A program made the position numbers and the translations under genes. 64,000 nucleotides of DNA, taken from assembly GCA_963666465.1 (NCBI GenBank), contig OY762824.1, positions 2,170,001 to 2,234,000 on the forward strand. Direction: 5' to 3'. This document shows positions 27,601 to 36,134 of this stretch, piece after piece. Origin of the DNA: VXYL01 sp963666465 (GTDB lineage: Bacteria > Pseudomonadota > Gammaproteobacteria > Pseudomonadales > Azotimanducaceae). Position 1 is the stretch's first letter, and each line of letters begins with the position of its first letter. The notes under the pieces are model-generated. The model did not search any database, was not told the DNA's origin, and worked only from the letters and a program-made list of their open reading frames with translations.

Positions 27601-29358
27601 GCCTCCGAGCGAGAGCGCGAGCTGCGGAACGCCGGCAACGTGTACCACCTCGCTGAAGCGCATTTCCAGGACCACCGTCTCCCGGCTCACGTAGGCGCGG
27701 CCTCTGGGCGTGGACGTGATCGCGACCGATTCGACCCGCGGCGCGGCGACGTCGATGGACGCATCCACCCGATGCGCGGCCTGCGCCGGCACCGGCGGCA
27801 GGCGCCGTCGGCCTTCCAGCTCCAGCAGGTTGCCGGCAACGTCCTGTATCGTGCCGCCAACAAGGGCATCCGGGCCAATGTCGATGCCGTCCTCGTCCCG
27901 GTCCCCGCGCTCGACGACATAGACGAACGACAGCGTGTCGGTGCCGCTGCCCTCGGTGTAGGCCGCGCGCCGGACGCTGGCGCCGACGCCGAGCAGCAGG
28001 GCGAGGTCGTTGCTCTCCGCGACATAGACCGCCTCCGAGAACGTCGCCTCTATCTCGATCGCTTCGCCGATGCCGTAGCGCGTTCCCGCCGGGCGCGACA
28101 CCACCCTTGCGGTCAACGCCGACGGCGCCAGGCCGTCCACCCGATGGCCCGCCTGGGCAGGGATGGCGCGAAACCGTCTCGATACGGGCAGGCCATCGGC
28201 ATCCTCGATGCAGCCACCGGTCAGGGCGCCATTGTCCGGATCATCTCCTGCGCTGACGCTGATTCCGTCTTCGTCGAAGTCGCCCGGCTGCACCTGGTAG
28301 CGGAACCGCAGCGTGTCCGTGCCGCTGCCGGCAAAGAGCTCCGCCTCCGGCGAACTCTCGCTGATCGCCAGCTGCAGCACCGGCAGGTCTCCCTCACAGC
28401 GAAGGACAAACACGGGTCTGTCAAACACGACGCGCAGGTCGATGAACTCCCCGACCCGGTAGGCGCCGCCCTGCGCCGGCGAAGAGGCGACCGCGACCTG
28501 CAGGACGGCTGGCGTCTCTCCGGTGCTCGCATCCACCCTATGGTTCCGATCCGCAGCCAGCGCCGCAAACCCCCTGCCCGCCGGCGCACCGAAGGCATCC
28601 ACGATGCCGTTCAGCCCCGCACGGATACCGCCCGTGACGGATATGCCCTCGCTGTCGAAATCCCCCAGTGCAACCACGTAGGCGAAGGTGAGCGCGCGCG
28701 TGCCGCTGCCGGAGACGAAGTCGGCGTAGCGCAGGTCCGAGCCGATGGCGAGTTCCAGCAGCACCTGTCCCCGGACGTGGACGACGCCCGTGAAGCGCAC
28801 CTGAACGGTGATCGTCTCGCCGTCCGCATAGGCTTCGCCGGACGGCAGGGAAGTGACCTGGACGGCATCCACTGCCACCTCCGGCGCCAGCGCATCCACC
28901 CTGTGGGCCGGATTCGCAGGCAGCGATGCAAACATCTGATTCACTGCCTCGCCGTCGGCGTTCTCGATGGTTCCCTCCCCAAGAATCACGCCTGCGACGG
29001 ATATGCCGTCGATGTCGAAATCCCCCGGTGCAACCACGTAGGCGAAGGTGAGCGTGGTCGTGCCGCTGCCGGAGACGAAGTCGGCGTCGCGATTTTCCTG
29101 GCCGATGGAGAGTTCCAGATGCACCCGTCCCCGGACGTGGACGACGTCTATGAACTCCACATCGATGGTGATCGTCTCGCCCTCCGCATAGGCTTCGCCG
29201 GACGGCATGGAAGTGACGGTCGCCATCGCCATCAGATCCTCCTGCGCCCACGCGAGCTGTTCCGCCGGGCCGCAGGCAAGCGCCGCCAGGACGAGACCCC
29301 AAAGCGGTCCCGGCCACGGCCGCCACCGCGCTCGTTCGCCTTGCGGAAGAGGCTTCAT
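24610..29358 (-). CDS. Giant surface protein with eight SwmB/Ig-like repeats and a C-terminal beta-barrel
   Basis: 1582 residues. A signal peptide (about residues 1-40) is followed by eight repeats of roughly 115-120 residues, each with the plan ITSxPxGxxYxxGExI...F...VxVxG.P.L.L.VG...A....SGSGTxTLxFxYVVxxGDxDxDGI...GGxIxDxAGN...LPAxxxHRVD. The acidic turns suggest calcium binding, as in SwmB-like domains. A linker with several VxV strands and RAVIGDGLAAIGRGLLAS precedes an autotransporter-type barrel of about 400 residues ending in ...VTAEARF, with a terminal Phe. It probably displays the repeats on the cell surface as an adhesin or in matrix interactions. The first two repeats are nearly identical at the DNA level. 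Divergent from a similar protein at 30495. Confidence 0.85.
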   Translation of the reverse strand: MKPLPQGERARWRPWPGPLWGLVLAALACGPAEQLAWAQEDLMAMATVTSMPSGEAYAEGETITIDVEFIDVVHVRGRVHLELSIGQENRDADFVSGSGTTTLTFAYVVAPGDFDIDGISVAGVILGEGTIENADGEAVNQMFASLPANPAHRVDALAPEVAVDAVQVTSLPSGEAYADGETITVQVRFTGVVHVRGQVLLELAIGSDLRYADFVSGSGTRALTFAYVVALGDFDSEGISVTGGIRAGLNGIVDAFGAPAGRGFAALAADRNHRVDASTGETPAVLQVAVASSPAQGGAYRVGEFIDLRVVFDRPVFVLRCEGDLPVLQLAISESSPEAELFAGSGTDTLRFRYQVQPGDFDEDGISVSAGDDPDNGALTGGCIEDADGLPVSRRFRAIPAQAGHRVDGLAPSALTARVVSRPAGTRYGIGEAIEIEATFSEAVYVAESNDLALLLGVGASVRRAAYTEGSGTDTLSFVYVVERGDRDEDGIDIGPDALVGGTIQDVAGNLLELEGRRRLPPVPAQAAHRVDASIDVAAPRVESVAITSTPRGRAYVSRETVVLEMRFSEVVHVAGVPQLALSLGGETRLATLRSGGGTDTLTFAYVVADGDFDGDGIAVGPGAQALAGGRIEDAAGNAADRYFEGLPANAGHLVDARFGVRVEAVSIVPAPHPARRAGDAIDVDVHFSDVVHVSGAPMLTLLVGGGERQARLLRGSGTRTLVFRYVVESGDVDDDGVSIGASALFGGAIADRQGRAVETGFFALPAQPQHRVDAMPAEVAGTVIDSDPGPDRTYRAGDRITIRVSFTEAVLVTGDVALLLSVGPQTRSAPLAEGGGTDTLTFAYAVQAGDRSAGVSVPAGAVTGGRITDLAGNEAVRAWPGLPADGRHRVNGAVPSVVAVRVTSDPGADRIYAPGDTIIVAVRFDTVVHVDAAPALTLLVGGRSRQAALLDGSGTNTLQFGYVVQEGEYDGDGISVNGLAGGTIADGHGNAADRQFVSRQEPDHRVGQELVHVLTEVTVEVGSQTRIDLEAELLESGVRFVGPFERPVTADESVARARVTGRIAVVVAVSEGITVVGASAIGVPIIVAIPVRVETSAAERAVIGDGLAAIGRGLLASQTDTLARRLQLARHGGVGGGHGAGASGHRVPWHGDGRGPEERFERVPGAWGAGGTGRGLHGSDGWHRHERRGETGATGIPRGRIFSMELTGSGAGAVSWGVWTGGDSQTFEGGLAAGDYDGSVQSVHLGFDARARDWVAGAAVSRVRADASYEFGNDGAGVMETQLNTVSPYVQWTPNEGTVLWTVLGLGTGEASARRDGQEGSIAPVSISSRLGLLGGRHHVGGALGLELALRADAGMVQLKTDEGLRAIEGLVVNVQRLRAGVEAAWPLRLGSGELVPFVDFGGRWDGGDGATGAGAEVAGGLRYRGAVAGLELRARSLVHHGMAATEERGFAATFFVEPDAQGRGWRLSLSPRRGDAEWTDRFSRSPSALAAGVARRAQPGWQWQARVGYGLSMRGRPGTLTPFAEVDTNRPGGARTRLGAACEMTGGARRIRLEALLERAGGGRGGGDGRRVLVTAEARF

Positions 29359-29839
29359 CGGCGCCCGCTCGCTGCCGCTCCGCGCCGGCGCCGCGTTCCC
29401 AAGGCAGCGGTCCCGGCCACGGCCGCCGCATCGCCCACTGCACAGACCCATGTCACGCGACAAGACCCCCTTCCCCACCGACAGCGGAACCAGCCGAACC
29501 CTGGCGCACTGTCCCAAGCGACGCTCGCCCTGTCAATAGCGGCCGCGCCCCATGCGCCAGCCAGTGCCGGCCAGCGATAGTGGCCTGGTTTGAATCTGGA
29601 GAGGAAGATGGATACTTGCGTTCGAGGGCCCTTTTCCAACCCTTGCTCAAGGTCAATGCCCGTGCGTTCATCCAGCAGTAGCCGAACCCTCTGAACCTGG
29701 CTCGTCCCTGGGTGGGAATCGTTCCGGACACAGGGTTATCCCTTTGCCCGCATCCGCCGGGTCGTTGGAACGATCCATTGCACAAGAAGTCACAGTTTGG
29801 CGCAGTCTTGCGGCTTGCAGGCTGCTTGACGCACCGTGC
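29359..29839. other. Intergenic region with nothing recognised
   Basis: About 480 bases upstream of the first giant surface protein. It must hold its promoter but no convincing elements were seen. The last 29 bases include a 27-bp sequence repeated directly after MITE copy D. Confidence 0.4.
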
Positions 29840-29982
29840 GGCAGTGTCTCGCTTTGGGCCTGTGCAGTGTCTGGCGCCCTCCCCCTCTCCATAGAGAGTG
29901 GTCCCGGCAGGCAAGTCGACGCAGTCGCCGGCTGCGAACGGCCATGCGGCCACGTCAGGCAAATTCAAGGCGAGACACTGCC
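29840..29982 (+). mobile_element. MITE-like element, copy D (minimal, 143 bp)
   Basis: Ends GGCAGTGTCTCGCTTTG and CAAGGCGAGACACTGCC, with almost none of the GC-rich core. It shows the minimal conserved parts of the family: both ends, the CTGTGCAGTGTCTGGCGCC segment, GGTCCCGGCAGGCAAGTCG and the CCACGTCAGGCAAATTC segment. A 27-bp direct repeat (25/27 identical) flanks it at 29811-29837 and 29983-30009. Confidence 0.88.
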
Positions 29983-30045
29983 CGGCTTGCAGGCTGCTCA
30001 ACGCACCGTTAAGTTGCACCAAGCAGCGCAATTGGCGATGACCGC

Positions 30046-30240
30046 ATGACGCCAGAACTCATCGGGACCTTGGCCGTGGGCATCGCGATCCTCGGCTTTC
30101 TGTGGAACCTCCACCGTGAACTTCGTCGAGACGTGGCCGACATCCGCCATGACGTTGCCGACCTTCGCGAGCGCATGGCGCGCCTGGAGGGGCTTTTCGA
30201 GGGCTTCACCAGACAGCCACAGGGAGAGTCGCCAGCATGA
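30046..30240 (+). CDS. Small protein with one membrane segment and a coiled coil
   Basis: 64 residues: a hydrophobic N-terminal helix (LIGTLAVGIAILGFLW) followed by a heptad-like, charged helix (ELRRDVADIRHDVADLRERMARLEGLFEG). This layout is common in small bacterial proteins annotated as hypothetical or as response-regulator-linked membrane proteins. No function can be assigned. It overlaps the next remnant by ATGA. Confidence 0.65.
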   Translation: MTPELIGTLAVGIAILGFLWNLHRELRRDVADIRHDVADLRERMARLEGLFEGFTRQPQGESPA

Positions 30241-30284
30241 GCGCCCAGCCGACTTCAACCAGCGAGCGACGATGGTTGCCGACC

Positions 30285-30357
30285 TGGCGCCAGAACCTGA
30301 CGATGCGGATGCCGATGCATCGGTTCACGCGGCTGACCAACGCCTTCGGCAAGTAAG
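30285..30357 (+). pseudogene. Remnant of an IS1-like transposase
   Basis: The codons read WRQNLTMRMPMHRFTRLTNAFGK and then stop, matching the segment NLTMRM.MRRFTRLTNAFSKK that is highly conserved in IS1-type transposases of many environmental bacteria. Only this 24-residue block survives. The open frame from 30238 adds unrelated codons. Confidence 0.7.
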
Positions 30358-30494
30358 GTGTCGAACCATTGCGGCGCAAGCGAGGGCTTCGATGCCCTCG
30401 CCCCAGCAGGCCCGTCGCAACCAGAGTGTTGACACGCCCCAGGCCTGACCCGGCCAGCCGTCCGCTTCCCAAGCCTGCACGCGTCGGCTACGCT

Positions 30495-33400
30495 ATGGGC
30501 GAGCGGCCATTGGCCCGGGGGAGTATCTGCCAGGTGCATTCGCGATGGGGTCCGTTGTTGCCGGCCGTGAACATCCGCCCGCGCCTGCATGGAAGCACGC
30601 CCCCGGCGACGGGGGAGTTGCCGGCACTTCCCCGCGCGTCAGCGGTCGGGGACGCTTCCCCGGCTGAAGGCTCCCTGCATGGAAGCACGCCCCCGGCGAC
30701 GGGGGAGTTGCCGGCACTTCCCCGCGCGTCAGCGGTCGGGGACGCTTCCCCGGCTGAAGGCTCCTGGCGACGCGCCGTCGCCGCCCGCCGCGGGTTGCCG
30801 GCGCTGCTTGCGGTGCTCTTCGGCGCCGTGCTGGCCCCGGCTGCCGCGCAGACGGACGATTCGCTGCGCCCGGAGATCACGCGGATCCGCATCGTCAGCG
30901 ACGAGGCCACCTACACCGCCACCGCACCGGCGAACGAAATCGACTTCGAGGTGGAGTTCAGCGGCGTGGTCGGATCGCTGGCCGTCGCGGCGCTGGACGG
31001 AGGGCTGGCCCCGGTCGCCGGCGCTTCGCTGGCCGTGGACGTGGGAGGTCGGGAGCGCCTCGCGCCATGCAGGGCGGATGCCGACCGGGACGGAACCGCC
31101 GACCCCGCTCCGGACGACGAGCTGATCTGCACGCTCCGGGTCGTCGACGGCATGCTGGACACCGACGGCGTCGCCACGGCGGCGAATCCACTGCGCTTCG
31201 ACATCATCGAGGACGAGTTCGGCAACGATCTCGCGCTATCGTTCCCGTCGCAGTCCTTCCCCCACCACCGGATCGATGCCGTGGCACCGACGATCACGGG
31301 CGCGTCCATCCGCGTTCCCCGCGCCCGGGCCGGGGCAAGCATCGTGGTCGAACTGAGGTTCTCCGAGAACGTGCGCGTGACCGGGATGCCGGAGGTGACG
31401 TTGACGATCGAGCGCGATAACGAGGCGCCGCAGGAGTGGACCGCGACGTATGCCCGTTCGTCCGGTCGCGTGGTGGAGTTCCGCCATCTGCTGAGCATCG
31501 ATGACGTGGACGACCATTCGGATGCCGAGGGCGCCGACAACAGTCCCTCCGTCGGGCTCGGCGACGACGCCGTCGAAATGGTTGCCGGCATCACCGACGA
31601 GGCAGGAAACGGCGCTGAAGCCAAGCTGCCCGAGGCACGCCCCGAGTCCAGCCTGCGATATCTGCGGGACCCGGACCCGGATGACGACACGGCGCCCTGG
31701 GACGACACGGCTCGCCCTACAGTCATTGGCGCGGCGCTGCTGGCGCCCGGCGGTCGCCTCGGCATCGACGCCACGATCGCCGTGGAAGTGCTCTTCAGCA
31801 AGCCCGTGTCGCTGTCCGGGGCAACGGTGGCACTGACAATTGGCTCGCAGACGGAGCATCTGTCGCTGGCCCCGACCTCCCCGACCACGAGCGCCGCCCA
31901 CAGGTTCGAGCGGTCGCTGGAGGCGCTCGAAGCAGCGGTCAAGGCCGAACTGCCGGCCAGCGGCCCCCTGCGCGGCGGGGTGCGCGCGCTGGCGATCGTC
32001 CTTGAGGCGCCCGTCGGCGGATCGGGCGGCGGCTCCATCCTGGACGCCGGGGATCGCGGCTGGATCAACCAGCCCGAAGGCGAAATCGAGCCCGGTCAGT
32101 CGCGTGCGACGCGCATCTCCCTGTCCCCGCGCGGGAGCGCCGTCGTGGACACGGAACGCCCGACCGTCAAGGACGTGCAGCTGCTGGAGGCGCCCGCGCC
32201 AGGTGCCTCGGCCGACGGAAGGCCCTACTACGGCAGCGGCGACAGGATCCGGATCAGGGTGACCATGAGCGAGGACGTTCGCGTCAGCCTCCCCCATCCG
32301 AGCCTGCCGCTGGCGCTCGGATCGACGCCGGTGACGGCGCGGTACAAGGGCATGGAGGGCAGGAGGGCGCTCGTCTTCGATTATGTCGTGGAGCAGACGG
32401 ACGTCGATCGCGACGGAATCGCCGTGAACGCGCCCGACGATGCCTTCGACTCGGTGACCGACATGGCCGGCAATGCCTGCATGAACGACCCGGACGTCCC
32501 CAGCGACCGCTGCGGCTTTTCCGACTGGGCCGGGACCTACAGCCCGACGCATCTGGTGGATGGCGCCCTCAGGGGCCGCCAGGGCATCGAGCCGGGCGCG
32601 GAGCAGCCTCCCGCCGGCGAGGGGAATCCGCCGCCGGCCGGCAGTCCGGTGGTGCGCAGCGTCGATGTGCCCGAGCCGGGATCGGGCTACTTCCGGGCAG
32701 GCGACACGCTTGCGGTGGAGGTGCAGCTCGATCCGGCGGTTTCCTACACCGCGACGCCCGAACTGATCCTGACGCTGGACGCCGGCGAAACCCGGCGGGT
32801 CCCCGCCAACGAGCGCGCCGGCCCTGGCCGGCGCCGGCTGACCTTCGACTATCGCGTTCGGGACGGGGACGAGGACCTCAACGGCATCGACGCGCGCCTG
32901 AGCGGCGCGTTCACGCTGGCGACCGGCGCCGCGTGGAGCGGCGGCGCAGTGCCCTTGCGCAACTCGATCCGGGTGGACGCAAGGGGCGGCGAGCTCGTCG
33001 AGCCCGTCAGAATCACTTCCGACGCCGGCGCGGACGACGCCTACATCGAGGGCAATGTCATCCGGATCACCGCGGTCTTTTCGGAGCCGGTGCGGCGCAG
33101 GAGCGGCACGGAGGCGCCGACGCTGACGATCGACGTCGGCGGCCGGCCGCGAATCGCCGAGCTCGAGTCTCCGCGTGCCGTGGCCGCCCTCAGTCGAGAG
33201 TTCGTCTTCGCCTACCGGGTGGCTGCCGGCGACGCCGACGCCGACGGCATCGCCATCGCCGCGAACAGCGTCCGGGCGATGCTCGAGGACGCCGCCGGCA
33301 ACGAGGCAAACACCGCCCACGCCGCTCTTCCGCCCGATCGCCGCCACAGGGTGGACACCACGGCGCCGGCCGTCGTCGGCATCGCGCTCGGATCGGCGGA

Positions 33401-36131
33401 CGGCGACAGCGTGTATGTCCCCGGCGAGCGGATCACGGCGACGGTGACATTCAGCGAGGCCGTGGATGTCGGCCGCGGCGCCGGCGCCGCAGGGCTGGAA
33501 CTGACCATCGGCGACCAGACCCGAATCGCGTCCTATGCGTCGGGCAATCGCTCAGGCGAGATCGTCTTCGCCTACACGGTGCAGGCTGGCGACGGCGGCC
33601 GTGTGTACATCGCCGAGGACGCGTTCCGGGGCGCCATCCGGGACCTGGCCGGCAACGTCGCCGGCGGCGTCGAGGCGATGGACTTCCCGCACACCGTGAC
33701 CGCCGCCGCGGCGTCCGCGGGCGCGGTTGCCCTGATCTCCGACGCCGGCGCCGACGGAACCTACATCGTCGGCGATGTCATCACCGCCGCGGTGACCTTC
33801 GACGACACCGTCACCGTGACGGCGGCAGCGAATGGCCCCACCCTTGCGCTGACCGTCGGCGACGCCACGCGCCTTGCGACGTATGCCGCAGGAAGCGGCA
33901 GCCGCGAGGTGCGGTTCGCCTACCGTGTCGCGACGGACGACGAGGACGAGGACGGGGTCTCGGTGGCGGCGAGCTCGATCCACACGGGCAGTGGCGCCAT
34001 AGAGGGCGCGAACGGCCTGGCCGCGGCACTCCGGAACATGCCGCTGCCGCATCAGCCCCGCCACAAGGTGGATGGCGTGGCGCCGGCCGTCACCGGCATC
34101 GAGATCACCTCGAAGCCCGCAGCGGGCGATGCATATCTCGTCGGCGAGACGGTTGCGGCAACGCTGACGTTCGACGAGCGCATCGCCGTCGCCGGCAGGC
34201 CGACGCTGACGTTTGCGGTCGGCGGGCGGGCGCCGCGGGCCGCCTGCGCCCGAGGACGCGACCCGACCGCCCTGGAGTGCAGCTACACGGTGGCAGTCGG
34301 CGACTTCGACAACGACGGCGTCGGCGTTGTCGCCGAGTCCCTTTCCGGCGGCACGATTCGCGACGTGCCGGGCAACGCCGCCAGCCTGGCGCATCCGGCC
34401 CTTGCCGACGATCCGAGCCACAAGGTGCATGGCGCGCCGCCGGAGTCGGTGCGCGCCATTCCTGCCCTGCGTCTCGCCGCCGGCGGCGGCTCGAGGACGG
34501 AGGATCTCGCCGCCGCGTTCGCCGGCTTCGGGCTTCGCTATTCGGCGGTCTCGTCCGACGACGCCGTGGCGACGGCATCGGTGTCCGGCGCCACCCTCGC
34601 CGTGACGGCGGGAGTCGAGGGCACGGCCGAGATCACGGTGACGGCCACCAATTCCGCCGGCCGGGCCAACGCGAGCTTTCTCGTGACCGTGACCACGGAT
34701 GCCGCGGAAAAGGCGGCGCTGAACGACACCCTTGCCGCGGTCGGGCGGAGCATGCTGGCGAGCGCGGCCGGCGTGATCGGCTCGCGCATCGACCTCGCGC
34801 ATGACGGCGCCCGGGTGACCCTGGGCGGGCGCCGGCTCGACGGCATCCGCCGCATCGAGCAGCTCCCGAGCGGGCGTCTCCGTGCCGCCGCCCTTGCGCG
34901 GCGCGCTCCCTTGCGAGAGCGTCGAGCGGCGGCGCGGCCGGCGTCGAGCGGCATCGCGGCGCACCGCATGCTTGGCGGCAGCGCCTTCCACATGCCACTG
35001 AACGGCGCCGGCGGCGCGAGGGCATTGGCGCTGTGGGGCGCCGGGGATCTGTCGGCGTTCGAAGGCGACTCGGCTGGCCAGGTTCGAGACGGTTCCGCCT
35101 CGGCCGGCTACCTTGGCGTGGACGCGCGCGGTGGCGACTGGCTGGCCGGCGTTGCGGTCTCGCGCAGCGTGGCGGAAGCCGACTACGACTTCGAGGGAGA
35201 AGTGCCGGGCAGTGGCACGCTGGAGACCACGGTAACCGGATTCCACCCATACGCCAGGCTGGACCTCGGCGCCGATGGGCGCATCTGGGCGATCGGCGGC
35301 TTCGGCGCTGGCGATGCGGCCCTCGCGCGAAGCCACGTGGCCGCGCCTTCGCCATCGAGCGACCTCGTGGTGGGCATGGCCATCGGCGGCCTGAAGCGGG
35401 CGCTGGCGCTGGAGTTCGCCGGCAGCCGCCTCGCCGCGCGCGTTGACGCCGGCTTCCTTGGCATGGAGACCGACTCCGGCAACCACGCCACCGACGGGCT
35501 CTCCGCCAGGGTGTCTCGCCTCCGCATGGGTCTGGAAGCGGCCTGGGACGGCGGCCCCCTTGCGCCGTTCGTGGAGATGAGCGGCCGCTTCGACGGCGGC
35601 GACGGACAGTCGGGAAGCGGCCTAGAGCTCGCTGGCGGCATGCGCCTCGGGGGCGCCGCATCCGGCCTTGGCCTCGAGGCCAGGGGCCGGGTGCTGGCGC
35701 TGCGCTCCGGCGACGGCTACCGGGACGGCGGCGTGAGCGTGACGGCAAGGTTCGAACCCGGCAGGGCGGGACGCGGCATCGCCTTCCACCTGTCGCCCCG
35801 ATGGGGCGGTGCGACCGCGGCGACGGACCTCTTCTGGGACCGGGCCGGCGGCGTCCACGGCAACGCCGGCAGCTGGCGCAGGAACCGCACCTGGGCCGTG
35901 GACGCAGCATTCGGCTACGGCTTCGGCCTGCGCTCGATGCCGGGCCTCGTCACGCCGTTCGGCGAGGCGGACGTGTCCGGAGACGACCGCCGCATCCGCC
36001 TCGGCATTCGCTTCGACTCCCAGGGGTCGCGAAGATCGACGCAGTTCGAGGTGTCGAGCGAGCGCCTGAGCGGCAGTCGCCGCGAAGCGCCCGAAATGCG
36101 AACGCTGATCCGATGGCGCGCTCGGATCTAG
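30495..36131 (+). CDS. Giant surface protein, second paralogue, with Ig-like repeats and beta-barrel
   Basis: About 1878 residues from the ATG at 30495. A signal sequence (RRAVAARRGLPALLAVLFGAVLAPAAAQ, cut after AAAQ) lies about 110 residues in, preceded by two 30-residue units encoded by the structured repeat; no ATG or GTG lies between the repeats and the signal sequence, so the start is unclear (GTG 30567 and TTG 30795 are alternatives). Then come irregular ~100-residue repeats of the same plan as the 24610 protein (DAGADDAYIEGNVIRITAVFSEPV... , GDAYLVGETVAATLTFDE...), a TAEITVTATNSAGRA Ig-like module, and a ~400-residue barrel (ALWGAGDLSAFEGDSAG...). Probable outer-membrane adhesin. Confidence 0.82.
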   Translation: MGERPLARGSICQVHSRWGPLLPAVNIRPRLHGSTPPATGELPALPRASAVGDASPAEGSLHGSTPPATGELPALPRASAVGDASPAEGSWRRAVAARRGLPALLAVLFGAVLAPAAAQTDDSLRPEITRIRIVSDEATYTATAPANEIDFEVEFSGVVGSLAVAALDGGLAPVAGASLAVDVGGRERLAPCRADADRDGTADPAPDDELICTLRVVDGMLDTDGVATAANPLRFDIIEDEFGNDLALSFPSQSFPHHRIDAVAPTITGASIRVPRARAGASIVVELRFSENVRVTGMPEVTLTIERDNEAPQEWTATYARSSGRVVEFRHLLSIDDVDDHSDAEGADNSPSVGLGDDAVEMVAGITDEAGNGAEAKLPEARPESSLRYLRDPDPDDDTAPWDDTARPTVIGAALLAPGGRLGIDATIAVEVLFSKPVSLSGATVALTIGSQTEHLSLAPTSPTTSAAHRFERSLEALEAAVKAELPASGPLRGGVRALAIVLEAPVGGSGGGSILDAGDRGWINQPEGEIEPGQSRATRISLSPRGSAVVDTERPTVKDVQLLEAPAPGASADGRPYYGSGDRIRIRVTMSEDVRVSLPHPSLPLALGSTPVTARYKGMEGRRALVFDYVVEQTDVDRDGIAVNAPDDAFDSVTDMAGNACMNDPDVPSDRCGFSDWAGTYSPTHLVDGALRGRQGIEPGAEQPPAGEGNPPPAGSPVVRSVDVPEPGSGYFRAGDTLAVEVQLDPAVSYTATPELILTLDAGETRRVPANERAGPGRRRLTFDYRVRDGDEDLNGIDARLSGAFTLATGAAWSGGAVPLRNSIRVDARGGELVEPVRITSDAGADDAYIEGNVIRITAVFSEPVRRRSGTEAPTLTIDVGGRPRIAELESPRAVAALSREFVFAYRVAAGDADADGIAIAANSVRAMLEDAAGNEANTAHAALPPDRRHRVDTTAPAVVGIALGSADGDSVYVPGERITATVTFSEAVDVGRGAGAAGLELTIGDQTRIASYASGNRSGEIVFAYTVQAGDGGRVYIAEDAFRGAIRDLAGNVAGGVEAMDFPHTVTAAAASAGAVALISDAGADGTYIVGDVITAAVTFDDTVTVTAAANGPTLALTVGDATRLATYAAGSGSREVRFAYRVATDDEDEDGVSVAASSIHTGSGAIEGANGLAAALRNMPLPHQPRHKVDGVAPAVTGIEITSKPAAGDAYLVGETVAATLTFDERIAVAGRPTLTFAVGGRAPRAACARGRDPTALECSYTVAVGDFDNDGVGVVAESLSGGTIRDVPGNAASLAHPALADDPSHKVHGAPPESVRAIPALRLAAGGGSRTEDLAAAFAGFGLRYSAVSSDDAVATASVSGATLAVTAGVEGTAEITVTATNSAGRANASFLVTVTTDAAEKAALNDTLAAVGRSMLASAAGVIGSRIDLAHDGARVTLGGRRLDGIRRIEQLPSGRLRAAALARRAPLRERRAAARPASSGIAAHRMLGGSAFHMPLNGAGGARALALWGAGDLSAFEGDSAGQVRDGSASAGYLGVDARGGDWLAGVAVSRSVAEADYDFEGEVPGSGTLETTVTGFHPYARLDLGADGRIWAIGGFGAGDAALARSHVAAPSPSSDLVVGMAIGGLKRALALEFAGSRLAARVDAGFLGMETDSGNHATDGLSARVSRLRMGLEAAWDGGPLAPFVEMSGRFDGGDGQSGSGLELAGGMRLGGAASGLGLEARGRVLALRSGDGYRDGGVSVTARFEPGRAGRGIAFHLSPRWGGATAATDLFWDRAGGVHGNAGSWRRNRTWAVDAAFGYGFGLRSMPGLVTPFGEADVSGDDRRIRLGIRFDSQGSRRSTQFEVSSERLSGSRREAPEMRTLIRWRARI
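30585..30764 (-). repeat. Two tandem 90-bp copies of the structured repeat, inverted
   Basis: Two exact-length 90-bp units, read on the minus strand, with the inner stem CCCCCG-TCGC-CGGGGG and outer arms GGAAGTGC/GTGCTTCC. Compared with the tandem array the closing A-T pair of the inner stem is G-C here. Because the unit is 90 bp rather than 89 the copies keep the reading frame of the overlapping surface-protein gene. Confidence 0.9.
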
Positions 36132-36133
36132 AG
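35730..36133 (+). repeat. Left copy of a ~400-bp direct repeat (surface-protein 3' end)
   Basis: The last ~134 codons of the second giant protein. The same sequence, about 97% identical by eye, recurs at 36792-37195. Confidence 0.92.
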
Positions 36134-36134
36134 G

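Noticed and set aside
30495..30584. Surface-protein start as certain
   Set aside because: Several starts are possible and none has a good ribosome-binding site; the annotated start is only the furthest plausible ATG.
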